Source of the DNA: Chara braunii
Lineage: Eukaryota > Streptophyta > Charophyceae > Charales > Characeae
Direction of reading: 5' to 3'
Assembly: GCA_003427395.1 (NCBI GenBank)
Contig: BFEA01000922.1
Span: 57,417 to 121,416, forward strand
DNA length: 64,000 nt
Positions 10,911-21,944 of this stretch are shown piece after piece (position 1 is the stretch's first letter; every line of letters begins with the position of its first letter). The notes under the pieces are model-generated. The model was given only the letters and a program-made list of their open reading frames with translations, made no database searches and was not told where the DNA came from. The position numbers and the translations under genes are program-made.

Positions 10911-12488
10911 TTGGTTGACCCAATCAGACACAAGCAAAACAACCTTCCTCCTATCCTTCCCCCAAATAAAGTCCCACAATCTGCTTTCAGTCAAATAATA
11001 AAACTGAAACTGACATTGCGCATACATTTCTTCATTTAGTAGGGTTTGTGTTCTGAAAATCAAACTGAAAGTCAAAACATAACAAGGAATGTAGATAAGG
11101 GTTATAACTGGGCTTATAGAAGTAAAACGTAGTCTTTTACCTCTCAGTTCCCGGCCTCCATAACTCCTCCTGAGTTCCGGAAGAGCTCCCGCAATCGGTG
11201 GGCGGACTCCCCACAGAGTCTTGATGCGGTCCTACGGTTTGCAATCCCGTCTGCCGCCTTCCTCTCAGAACAAGACTAGACTCAGAGTAAGAGGGGTAGA
11301 AGGAGATAGGTTTGATCCTCTCATATCCAAGAAAGGTGCTCTCAAACTCGCGTGAGAGGGCCTTGGTTCCTTGACACGCCTGAGGGCTCCGCAATGGCGG
11401 CCAGGATGCGCCATAGCCAGGTCAATTGAGGTCAGACTACCGTTGTTGACTATCCTGCGGCTCAACAAAACCCTCTTCATTCAATGGATTCAAATCCTGC
11501 CGCAACACTCATGACCCGAAATATAAGGTCATAGAAAGGTTCGCCAGCTCGCGGCTCTCCACCAGCTGCTCACACAATGGGACGGAGTGCACACCCGCCA
11601 ACGGTACAGTTTGCACCACTCAGCTAAACTGTCGTAGCCTTCCCTGCTCTAACAGTTCCCCCTTTTGCTCATCACTCCCCTCAAACAACGTTAATCTATA
11701 ACAGTGGGGCAACTGTTGCAGCTCACGGCCTAGTTTGGTAATTGTCCTACCGAACAAAACACTCTACCAACTAAGAACGGTCGTCGCAATCATAACAGGT
11801 TCGTTAGAAAACATATGCTAAAAAGAGCATGGTCGGGATGCCCATACGTACGGCCACACTCGGACCATTCTCAACAATATGCAACTAGCGGTGTCGAACG
11901 CATCGGTCCGGCACTGCTCGTGGCAGCGCGGGACCCTCTCGGCCGCGTCACGCAGGAGTTGGACTAACCTTTTCGCGAACACACAAATGGAGTTTCCTTA
12001 GGCCGCTCCGACCGAGTGCGCCAACCATACCTCTTGCAAGCCCCTACGACAGGATAGGGCCTACGCGAGGCAGAACTTACCTCCACCTTACGGGAGTTGT
12101 CACCTCCCTTCGGTGGGCGTATCCCCGCCGAGCTACCAGTCCACGGTACGAAAGCTACTCAATTGCAATCGCAGAGGTGGACCAGCCGAGGGCGTTTCTC
12201 GTTCGCTGTAGCATAGGGGGTACGCGCGGTAGCATGCCTATTGGACCCGCACGCGGACCAACACCTTGGGGGGGGCTGAAGTCCCAAGGGCGGTTCGTCG
12301 CCGGTCGGCTAGGACGTATCCCACTTACCACGCATACACTACTCTACGAACACAAAGGGAACGCACTCACATACATACACACACACAGAACGACACGGCA
12401 CAAACAACGCGACGACGCCCCTAGCCCCTCAGTGGCCGTCCCATAACCCTTTGACGCAGAAATCGGGTGGGCGTCGCGCGCGAGACTT

Positions 12489-12498
12489 TAGTATAAAA
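12489..12498 (+). promoter_or_regulatory. Conserved TATA-like site in unit B
   Basis: TTTAGTATAAAAA stands at the position equivalent to unit A's 7,877-7,886, again just after a short G/C hairpin. It is a candidate only. Confidence 0.3.
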
Positions 12499-12622
12499 AT
12501 CGCGCAGACGCAGGGCTACTCACATTTAACTCGCGATGCAAACGTGCGCAAGCGGTCATAGTGATGGCGTACTATATGGTATCCACATCCATGCGGTCCT
12601 CGTTAATCTCGAGGGTTGCATT

Positions 12623-12755
12623 CGACACTCAAGTGTCGGCTGACACGCGCCTGGAGGGTTAATCTCTCGACGCTGGACAACTGTCATGCGCGGTTGAAGA
12701 CCACACCCTCTTCTGCACCCTGTGCAGAGGGGTTGAATAGACAGCTTTAAGCTGT
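12623..12755 (+). ncRNA. Cluster of three conserved hairpins, unit B
   Basis: The stems are CGACAC/GTGTCG (12623-12638), CAACTGT/GCGGTTG (12678-12696, pairing with two G-U wobbles) and ACAGCT/AGCTGT (12741-12755). Compared with unit A, the second stem keeps pairing through C-G to U-G changes, and the third swaps a G-C pair for C-G. Confidence 0.45.
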
Positions 12756-13074
12756 TGTGGCGGTCGAACATAAAAGGGTTCGACTTTGACGGCCGCCACG
12801 AACTATAACGTCCAACCATGAAAATGCCAAAAGGAAACTCACTCCAACCCCCATTTAGCTGATCGTCTTCTAATATGGAAAGGGGTGGGTAAAGCCCGAA
12901 CGACGCGCGCGCGGAGGAGGTCCGGAATCCTACCCATAAGCTGCCCGGCATCCGGGATAATGAGGCCGGTACACGGACTCCCATAGGCTGCCCGGGGCTA
13001 GTCCTTCGCCCATGTGCCGTTTCAAGTTACCAAAACCCCAAGCTTACTGGCCGTATCGCGCTCGCTGTCCCACC

Positions 13075-13400
13075 GCCTAACCCATAACTGTTTTAGTGCG
13101 TGATGAGACGAGTGCCGTGCGCGAACTTAGTATAAGATCGCGAGGGCGCTGGACTTACACATACTATCTCGCTATGCAGCTCTACACGAGTACTGCGATG
13201 GCGGCGCATTATGTAGTGCCCACACCCAAATAGCCTATTCTGAGCCAAAGGGGTCACCTTCAACGCTCAGGCGTTGGCTGAAGTGCGAGCAAAAGGGGGT
13301 TGCCCTTTAGCTGGCGCAAAACCAACCTGAGAGTCTTCCCGCCTTCTGCACCCTGAGGTGTCCCAACGGGTGCGGGGCAAGACGACCCCTAGGGCAGGAA
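13075..13400. repeat. Partial internal copy of the unit's hairpin segment
   Basis: The segment repeats, with heavy divergence, the TATA-like site and first hairpin of unit B: TATAA at 13131, then CAACGC-tcag-GCGTTG at 13261-13276. Relative to CGACAC/GTGTCG, two base pairs have changed on both sides and the loop TCA(A/G) is kept. The next hairpin is GCACCC/GGGTGC at about 13,347-13,374. Confidence 0.5.
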
Positions 13401-14030
13401 GGGGTTTGGAGCGGTGGTGAGTTGTCTGGCGCATCACCAACGACACGCTAGCCCTTCTGCCCGGAACTTTATCATTCCACCAAGATAAATCGCAATAAGG
13501 AAGGAAAACGAGCACTTTTACCATTTATTAAAAAAAAAACCCTCTCGTGTTAGGCTCGAGGCCCTTACTGCGCGGGCACTTCATGCCGCGCTAGTTCCTC
13601 ACGTAGGTACGCATACACTCGCACATACATATACACAAGGGGGATAATTATGTGACGACCACTTCTCACAGTCATAGTGGGTCCCCTTCTAACCATACAT
13701 ATATATGCGACGGCAAGGCAGCCCAACCAAAACCCTAAGTCTCTGAACATACCTGCAATCACATCAAAAGTCATACAAGAGTCCACACACTACACGGAGT
13801 CAACTCCAACCAGTTCCTATACTCATACCCCTCGCTTTAGCCATGCAAGCCCCAACCTCCAGCCAACCAACCTTAAATGAATACTAAGAACCATTGTTAA
13901 ATGGCCATTCAATAAAAGTCCGGGTGAAAACCTTAACAAACAAGAAGATCACCAGGGCTAAAGCCTTTTAGGTTGAGTATGGGGAGCGAGTAGGAATTGA
14001 GTCGCGAACCGACGAATCGGCAACCGACCT

Positions 14031-14084
14031 GTTATCAGTGATAACTATTATCAGTGATAACAGTTGATGATCCTTGCAGGATCA
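14031..14084. repeat. Duplicated palindromes, unit B
   Basis: TTATCAGTGATAA occurs twice in tandem and is followed by GATCCT-tgc-AGGATC. It corresponds to 8775-8811 of unit A, where the first palindrome is single. Confidence 0.6.
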
Positions 14085-14329
14085 AGATGGACTAGCTCAA
14101 GTCCTGAATCAGATTGATCAAGCCGGCCTGTAAAATAAGACAGGCCAACGCCCAAGACTAAACTCGTAAGCCTTATGCAAATTATCTTTTATATGGTAAT
14201 CCTATCTGACCTTTTGGTAGTCAACCAGGTCTGAGCTTAGTCCTTAGTCAGGACTCAAGGAAAAGGTAGACCTTTTACTGGGTTTCCCTTATACAGAGTG
14301 GACTGCCAACTCCGTCACCTGTCATAATA

Positions 14330-14690
14330 TAATCTAACTCCTCTAAACTAAGAAAAAATTTCGGCAGCGCTTCCCGTAGGAAAACGACATTTCCAGAATT
14401 TATATAAGTCTGAATACAAAAACAAGAATAATCTTTGACTTTCTAAAGCTCAATTTTGTCTAACTCCCTGAATTAGTAAAAATTTGGGAGCACTCCCTTT
14501 AGAAAGGGAGACTTCCCAGATTCTTACTAATCCATATATGATCTAGACAGTTAAACTTTTGGAAAGTCAGAGATCTGTCTAACTCCTTGGATTTGCAGAA
14601 ATTTCGGCAGCGCTTCCCGTAGGAAAAATGACTTACCAAGATTTATACAAGCCGAAGTATAAGAAAAAACCTCAGACAAATGCAGAAATC
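14330..14690. repeat. Alternating subrepeats of unit B (three modules)
   Basis: These are the same two module types as at 9,060-9,660. The module at about 14,480-14,520 folds especially well: CTCCCTTT-ag-AAAGGGAG with an outer GGGA/TCCC. Confidence 0.6.
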
Positions 14691-14937
14691 AAACTAAGTA
14701 AAAAAACTATCTAAGAAAAATGCAGGAATTGAATCTAACTCCTACAGATCTAGCACGTGGCGAACCTCTACAACAACTACCTATCAATTTAAACTCAGAC
14801 TAGGTAAGGATACCACTCAGGCAGATGCAGGCCAAGCCACAAAGGTAAGTACTCTCACCATCCCCAAGTTGATTTAACAAACATTAGTTCATAGTCTTTC
14901 AGTGTTTTAACCCTTTATACCCTGCTTACATAGGGCA

Positions 14938-15775
14938 TTGGGACTGGTCATTCATCTTAGAAACAATGTCAGCCCTCTGTCTTAGTTATACACGAACAGG
15001 TTGCAGAACTACTTTTCTCTTCGTAGGGCATGTGACTAAGCCATTCATCTTAGAAATCATGCTTAGTCGCCCTTAACTGTTTAAATAGCCAAGTTATATA
15101 TACCTTTCTGCACCTTAGTCTTCAAAAGGAGGGCGTAAGGTTGAGCCATTCATCTTAGAAACAATGCTCAGCCTGCCAATGTTACTTCCAGTTATAACTC
15201 TTCATTATACTCTCTTCGCTTGTGATAGGGCTAATAGTCAGACCATTCATCTTAGAAACAATGCCTGACTAGCCTTGTTCGTATATAAGTACATATATAT
15301 ATCACAATATAGAGAATCCTATTCCTTTGTTCTCATAATGGTCATAAGGCCTCAGATTTAGACCATTCATCTTAGAAACAATGTCTAGTCTTTTGGCCTG
15401 AATCCTCTCTCAGAATAAAACAACCAAGGAAATATGAGTCATTCGTCTTAGAAACAATGGTCAGCTCCCCCTCTTTCAGCACATAAAAAAAAAAGCAGAG
15501 TTCCCTGGGTCTGACCCAGAGACTGTTCAGAAACCACCCAAGTAAACAACGGCCAGGCCATTCATCTTAGAAACAATGTCTGGCCCTCAAAAATCAAGCA
15601 ATCAATACATCTAAGAAATAAGTAGCCAGACCATTCATCTTAGAAACAACGCCTGGCACAATTAAAGAAACATAGCAACCGAGCCATTCATCTTAGAAAC
15701 AATGCTTGGTTTTTCAGAAAACGGAACAAAACATAGCAGTCAGGCCATTCATCTTAGAAACAATGCCTGACCCTA
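14938..15775 (+). ncRNA. Stem-loop array, unit B (ten copies)
   Basis: There are ten copies of a loop module 'cattcatcttagaaacaatg' at irregular spacing, each framed by its own inverted arms. Examples are GACTAAGC/GCTTAGTC (15034-15068), GGTTGAGC/GCTCAGCC (15139-15073 region start 15066), AGTCAG/CTGACT (15236-15270), GGCCAGGC/GTCTGGCC (15551-15585), AACCGAGC/GCTTGGTT (15677-15711) and GTCAGGC/GCCTGAC (15739-15771). Inside, TTC/GAA forms an inner stem around ATCTTA (GTCTTA once). The arms differ between positions but stay complementary, often with G-U wobbles. Unit A has the same plan and hexaloop with a different inner stem. Function is unknown. Confidence 0.55.
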
Positions 15776-16560
15776 TAAGACTCATTCAACCACAAGCAAA
15801 ACCGCCTTCCTCCCAACCTTCCCCCTGATGCAACCCCTTGTGACAATCTGCTTTCAGGCAATCAAAGAAACTGAAACTGCCATAATTATACAAGCATTTC
15901 TTTAGTTGGTCTGATTTGTGTCCTGAAAGTCAATCCAAAAGTCAAAGTAGAGGTTGCACTTAGCATAGCCAAACAATACATAGGGAGAAATCTAGGTAGG
16001 GGTTATACTGGGTTTACAAGGGGAACTAAAGGTTACCTCTGAGTTCCCTGCCTCCAGAACTCCTCCCGAGTTCCGGCAGGGCTCCCGCAATCGGTGGGGC
16101 AACCTCCCACAAAGGCCCTGGCGCGGATTACGGGTTGCAATCCCGCCTGCCGCCTTCCTCTCCAAACCAACAGACTAGACTGAGATTGAGGAGGGCAGAG
16201 GAAGAAGCCTGAAGTCTCTCAGATATAAGAGGGGTGCGCTCAGACTCGCGTGAGAGGGCCTTGAAGTCTTTAGCGCCTGAGGGCCCCGCAATGATGGCCA
16301 GCGAGACGCAGCGGTAGTAGCCAAGTCTTGATGAGGGGCACAGAACGCCAGTCCCCTGACTGCCCTCTAAGTCACTGCAATGGTCCCTGCGTGTGTGGCC
16401 TGCTTACTCCTCTGAACCCACAACCATACGTAGTTAGTGCTCCGCAAGGTGCACAGCGAGGAGCAACGCCCTCCGCAACAGCAACCCTTTGTTGTGCACC
16501 CCCCTCAAACAACCCGGGTATCCGCTGTAGCAGCGACTTATCAGAGTTCCGCCAGAATAC

Positions 16561-17900
16561 AGTTTACAACTGCAGCCTCAACCCCCCCCCTGGCAAGGTC
16601 TGTCCCCACTCTCATGATCACCACATTCCCTTCTCCTTGTATACCCCCTCTCTTAAGGTCACGTCGTTGCTTCTCTCAGCGAGGAGCAACGTCTGTCTAA
16701 TAGCAGCGCACCGCGCCCCGCACGGCAGCAGTGCTGAAACACAGTTACAGCGCCCAGACCATATGTAGCAGCAGCCTGTCTTAATAGCCATCGCCCGCCT
16801 GCCGTGGCACCACTTCACTTGACCACAGCAGCAATAGTAGCAGCCTGACAAGCCGCCGCAGCACCCCGTTCGCAAGCCTGTTCATATTCCCACCGCCGCA
16901 TTCCAACCATCGGCCATAACACAATTGCGCAGCTAGAAGCGGCCATTCAAATAGAACACCCCCCCCCGCGTTCAATTTAAGACCCAGTAACTGCTCGTCG
17001 AGTGCTATTGGACGCAGTCCGCACAACGACTAACAATGCCTTACTACGACAAGGTGTAGTCAACACAGCGACCTGCCTGACACATGCTCAACCATCACAT
17101 CCTGGCACCCTGCAACCCATCAGTGCTGCTGCAATTCCAAACCCCAGCGATCACGTGCAACACCTCGATCTTGCACTAGCACACGGAGTCATAAGTTCTA
17201 TACCACCATACTACACAGCAAGCACAACACAAAATTCACAGCAACAGTCATGACTGGTCACACCAACAGTCCCTTCTCCAGTCAGGGGTACAGCAGCCTC
17301 TTAGCCGATCTACCACTGACTGCCAGCGAGGTCCTAGATAGTGCAATAGCCCCCGGGGAAAGCAACAGTAGTCTGCAATAACAACCTGTCGGAACGCTTT
17401 GACCGCGGGTGGGGACTCAATCAGGGAGCTTGTTNGGAGAATCAGAAGCAACGGTAGTCAAGAACTTCTTTGTTGCTCTAGGATGGAAAGGCAATAAGGT
17501 CTCGCTGCTGAGAACCTAACTGCCTTCCAAGTGAGAGCAAGGTCCCAGGAAACAACTGTGTGGGGGGGTCAGTGTCCACTACCTTCAGTAGCACTGCTGC
17601 ACTCTCACGGCAACAACCCCTTAAACATCTGCAGCTGGCTGTGAAAACAATAGGCCTTGACAACAGCAATTCTAACTACTAATAACCGCCATGGCTCCCA
17701 TCCTTACTGTGGTGACACTTCTATATATGCAGCCATCAAGGTAATAATCCACACTGCGGCAGTGTCCTACAAGCCCTTGACCGAGCTGAGGTACTATCTA
17801 ACAATGCCCGAGTAGACTGTGAAAGGCAACAGCGTGCATACGTGAAGTGTCACATGAAGAATCCCAACCCAGAAAAATGATATCCCAGTCCAACTCGACA
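16561..17900. other. Unassigned CAG-flavoured region
   Basis: About 1.3 kb with frequent gcagc/cagca words and C-runs (for example 16,581-16,590 and 16,961-16,969). No ORF here resembles a known family. One N lies at 17,435. Confidence 0.5.
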
Positions 17901-17907
17901 GGCCCAT

Positions 17908-18015
17908 GGTCACACAGCCCATCAAAACAGACTCAAGTCTGGGTGTGTTTTGGTCACCCAGCCCAGCAGAACAGACTCAAGCCTGGGCGTGTTTCGGTCA
18001 CACAGCCCAGCCTGG
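17908..18015. repeat. 44-bp tandem repeat, about 2.4 copies
   Basis: 'ggtcacacagccca' followed by 'acagactcaagtctgggtgt' recurs at 17,908, 17,952 and 17,996. Confidence 0.75.
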
Positions 18016-19535
18016 AGTATACTCAGAAATTGTCAAACACNCACAGGGAGCCTCTATATTGGCAACAGAGTCTCCAATTCGCGAGTCTGCTAAAGTAGTC
18101 AAAGCTCATTACCNCTTACTGAAGATAATGGGGGGGGGATCAGACAGAGGAGGCAGTGGACAAAAAGACTGTTACAAGTAAGTCCGTCAATCCCTCTCCT
18201 TTTCCTTGCTTATNACTCTCCACCCCCACAACACTTGTCATTTTCTCTCACCCTTCTCTACACCTTATCTAGCTCTGGGANAAAACAGAAACACTATTTC
18301 AGATACTTTCTATTGGCACGACCCCTGGTCATAATAACGGCCAGGTTCCCAGACTTCAGTCGCAGCAGAAATAAGCACGAACGTGACTCGACGAACCAAC
18401 GAGACTGGTNACTCGGAGGCAATTATTANGAAGATTGAGGAGGGGGACCCGGTTGCCGGTAGCGGTCACGAAACCCAGCGCCTGGACGAATCTCCCCCCC
18501 CCGGGCGAAATGGGGACGATCCCTCCGTTCAGGACGTGGAAAAAGAAACAAAAAACAAAAACGGTAATCGTTTCGGGCTTTTAGCAAATGATGGCGCAGC
18601 CCCTATCCCTTATACTGGCCAATCCGAAGCCCAGATTCAAAATCTGGTCCTGCCATTCGATTCAAAACGCTCAAAAACCCCCAAATAGCTCTTTACCTTG
18701 CTCGATTTCGTAGAGGAACAAGCAAGATATCACTCCTCTACTCCCGCTCTCCCTTTTCTACTCCCGCCTCAACTCCTCCGCGCACCTGTTTCCTCTGTTA
18801 CTCCACCTTCTACTAATTCTCTACCTAAACTAACTATGGATTCGGGGTCGCCCACCCAGAAAACCCTCCTTACCTTCTTCTCTCGTCGAAATTGGTGGAG
18901 AGTCAACCGATCACTCCCTTTTTACTCACAACTCCCGTTTGTTGCCATACTTCAAATGTACTTGGCGCAGGCACATGCCCAGATTCAGTCCCAGTTTTCT
19001 GCAATCTGTCTCCTCTTTCTTCTTTCCTCCGAGCACCCTCATTCTTTCTTCGTGCCCACGCTCTCTCGTGCTCACTCAGACTTCCGCCTTCTCATTCATC
19101 CTCCCTTCCGCCTAGCCTGATTGGTTCGTCAGCCACCTTTCTCACGTCCCTGCCTCGAAGCCGTGGTNGCGTTCACCCCCCNCCTCATCGTCTCAACTCT
19201 CTCTCTCCCCCTTGTGCGGGCANACGCGCCTCTCCCCAACGCCACTACGGCGGAGCTCCCTTGTCGACATCGCTCCCTCGCCGTCGGCTATCACGTCCCC
19301 CGGGCTCTACAACTCGTCACCGCTGCTACCCCGACACTTCTGCATGGCTTACGCAGGGCTGAGTGAGCAGCTCGGCGCTGCCCCTTCCTTTATACTTTCC
19401 GCCATCCTCCCATCGGACCCCGGGCGCCCTTAGTCCCTCATGGCACTTGCAGGCCGTACTACATGAACGCAGGGACTGGGCCCCGCCGGCCCATCGGTCA
19501 GCAGGCATAGGATTCAGGCCCACCTCTCATAGATC
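18016..19535. other. Unassigned region with scattered single N calls
   Basis: Nine isolated N bases occur between 18,042 and 19,223, which suggests collapsed or variable repeat copies. A block at about 18,690-18,850 (gctcgatttcgtagag, then pyrimidine-rich sequence) resembles the repeats at 21,030-21,560. From 18,700 to 19,330 the plus strand is pyrimidine-biased, so its open frames are compositional. Confidence 0.45.
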
Positions 19536-20000
19536 GGAAAAAGGGTAACAACAAGAAAAATAGAACGATAAATATAAAAATAAAAGTAGAAATAGAAAAT
19601 AAAAAAAGATAAACATAATAAATACCTGCCTTTTCACGTCGGGCCTTCCCATAGGCCGGGCCCTCCGTCGCTCCCATCAGCAAAAGCCTAAAGAGGATAG
19701 CCCAACAGCCCTCAACCCCTAGGTTGTCCCCACCTCTTCGCTGCTTTGCTGCACCCATCACACCACCTGCTGGCCTCAAACCCCATACCTCTGCAGGAGT
19801 AATTCCACACCATAACCTATAGGGCTAAGCCCTAGCCAGGGATCAGCAGGCGGTGAATCCCAGATGAAGTGGCATTGAGGTAACACAGTCCGGTACTTAA
19901 GGCTGAGGGCGACGTTGTAGGCCTTGCCCCGCCTGTGGCCAGGCACGGGGCTACCAGGCAATCATGCTGGCCTCCCCGATCGTGCCATGGCCGCCCTACG
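19536..20000. repeat. Dispersed repeat, copy 1 (A-rich start)
   Basis: An A-rich start (19,540-19,620) is followed by 'agccctcaacccctaggttg' and 'gggctaagccctagccaggg'. A diverged copy in the same orientation is at 22,640-22,960 (agaccctcaaccccttggt, gctaggcccaaggctgg). Confidence 0.45.
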
Positions 20001-20266
20001 TACCACCCTACCTATCAGCCCCGCCGCCGGTTAAGCGTAACAACCGAGGGTCAACCCATTAACCCCCGGCTTGGTCTAGAGTGCGGTGTCAAGCCGGACG
20101 CCTGCGCCCGTATTACAATCAAAAGGGGCAAAATCACACGCGCGCCTTGAAACTGCGCGCCCACTCATCCTACCTACTTAGACAACCTTGGTCCATACAC
20201 AGGTAGCCGTTTTGAACACACAGGCCCGGACCGCCGGCCCCGCTGTCACTTGAAAAAAAACAGGGC

Positions 20267-20288
20267 GAATACCCTTGCAAGGGTATTC
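20267..20288. repeat. 22-nt perfect palindrome inside a CCGCTGTC/GACAGCGG frame
   Basis: GAATACCCTTG is followed directly by its complement CAAGGGTATTC. Outside it, CCGCTGTC (about 20,240) pairs with GACAGCGG (about 20,294). The inner core matches the hairpin at 5,345-5,370. Confidence 0.6.
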
Positions 20289-21029
20289 ACGCAGACAGCG
20301 GACCCAGTCAGTAAGCCCGTTTTTCTTCTTCCCCAAAGGCCAGTTTCAACGACATGGTGCAAGCATACTACTCAGTCCACCTGCTCACTCGATTAGCTGT
20401 GAACAGCTGCACACATCACGTCCACTCAACATACTCGATTGGCTGTGAACAACCGCTTGTCCTCACGCCAGTTCAAACGGTCAAAAATCGAACTGAATCT
20501 TCCACCAAGACGGGGAGCTATACATTGTCGATGCGAAACTGCCCTCACCCGTTTTTACCCATCATGCCAAGGAACAAAGGAAGGGAAAAAAAAGAGGAAA
20601 CATAGAAATGAATATTTCGCTAGAACATAGATAGATTCGTCGTCAACCTATTCGCGCCCAGTCTGGCATCGTTACTTAGCTCCCGGCGGTGCCAGCACTA
20701 CCAGTTATTGAGATAAGTGCTTCTCCCCCCTTAAACCCTCTTCCCCTCTCTCCCTGGCGCACATTCATTCGCTTCACTTTCCACGGAGTTCTGCCAACTA
20801 AGTACGGCACCCTTTATTACATCCGACCATACCGTACGATTCGCCCCTCGTTGAATCCATAAGATGGGAATGAATCTTCCCCAAAACATGGGAAGGTTCA
20901 TGTCATTTTTCAACAATTTTTCTGCTTGGCGCAGTTACCATTTCCAACTAATTGCTGCCTTACTAACCGATCGTTCGAACCATCTTTACCAATCTCATTG
21001 TCTTGGGAAAAATACTCAGAAACGAGTCT

Positions 21030-21560
21030 TCCTGCGCCCGTTTTTCGTCAAGAAGCAGGCAGGAAGTCGTCTTTCTTTTACGCCATATCTTCACTTCTCG
21101 CCAGTCCGCGCGACTACTTCCTATACTAACACTTATTCTACTAATCTAACACTAAAACCAACCCCACAATCAAGTTCGCCCTGTCCAAGAACTACGTAAA
21201 GGAGTGTTGGTTTGCCCGATTCCGTCGAGAATCGAGCGAACTATTCGCTTTTTACTCTTCCTTCCCCTCTCATTCGCTCGTCTCCGTGCAGCCTTTTTTC
21301 TGCTAACCTCCTCTTCTACCGACTTTCCTCTAAAAATAACTTCATAATCGACTTCACCATCTTGCAAAAACCCTACTTTGACTCCTCCTTTGCTCGATTC
21401 CATAGAGATTCGAGCGAACTACTTCTCTTTCCCCCCCCTCCATTCTCTGCTTCCGCCATTTCTCGTGCGACTCCATTCTTTCCTAACTCACTATCTACTA
21501 ACCTATCGTTAAATCTAACTTCACCATGCAACTCGCCCGATCCACAAATCCTCAAAACGC
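21030..21560. repeat. About 175-bp tandem repeats, three diverged copies
   Basis: Copies are marked by 'tttgctcgattccatagaga' followed by 'ttcgagcgaacta' (about 21,388) and the diverged equivalent at about 21,209, with an older copy before them. Each ends in 'ctaactca...aacttcaccat'. The 230-codon frame crossing them is Ser/Leu/Pro-rich and looks compositional. Confidence 0.45.
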
Positions 21561-21944
21561 CTCCTCCCTCGCCTAAAACTGTGAAGTACAGCGTGCACTC
21601 CCATTTCCTTGCTGCACCCCGGCTCACCGCCCCGCCATCTCTGATCGTCTTTATTGTCGACTGCACCTGGGAGGTACCGACGCCCAAGTTCATTCAGCCC
21701 CTTTTCTACTCCCCTTACTTTCTCTCGAGACTCCTCGTATTTCTCCTCATGGCCTCTCTCGCTCTCCCTACTGCCTCATCTTCTGAATGCACCCGGCGCG
21801 TTTTAGAGTCCGGATTCAGCTCCCCCCCCCCCCAGTCTGGTACCATCCTCTTCTCTACCCGGCCGACCTTCGTTTCTTCTCTCCCCCGCTCCGACAACGC
21901 CTAACGCCTCATCATCGGTCTGCCAACGCCTTAGTGCAACGACC

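Larger units (their letters stand above)
7190..11690. repeat. Tandem non-coding unit A (about 4.5 kb)
   Basis: The segment aligns in order with 11,830-16,560. Landmarks shared by both copies include 'cgtcacgcaggagt' (7,324 and about 11,945), 'gagggcgtttctcgttcgct' (about 7,563 and 12,186), 'ttatcagtgataac', 'gcgcttcccgtagg' subrepeats, the stem-loop array, and 'gctcccgcaatcggtggg' (about 11,185 and 16,080). The unit contains no credible ORF. Its internal order is: 5' part with a TATA-like site, a group of hairpins, alternating subrepeats, the stem-loop array, and a GC-richer 3' part. Unit A also carries an inserted foldback element at 10,073-10,397 that unit B lacks. The nature of the unit is unknown. 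It could be a macrosatellite, a non-autonomous retroelement or a structured non-coding RNA locus. Confidence 0.75.
11830..16560. repeat. Tandem non-coding unit B (about 4.7 kb)
   Basis: This is the second copy of the unit at 7,190-11,690, in the same orientation and directly adjacent. Divergence is substantial, so the duplication is old. It differs from unit A by lacking the foldback insertion, having a partial internal duplication at about 13,075-13,400, and having ten instead of about seven recognisable array stem-loops. The 3' boundary is soft: similarity fades near 'cccctcaaacaac' (about 16,502). Confidence 0.75.

Noticed and set aside
14938-15775. Regularly recurring 20-bp motif resembling a CRISPR array
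   Set aside because: Spacing is irregular, the arms beside each motif are complementary, no cas genes are near, and the context is eukaryotic.
16328-16768. 146-codon ORF at the end of unit B
   Set aside because: Its start lies in repeat sequence shared with unit A, where the frame is not conserved.
21212-21904. 230-codon plus-strand ORF
   Set aside because: It is Ser/Pro/Leu-rich over a pyrimidine-biased tandem repeat, has no domain, and repeat units are read in different frames.
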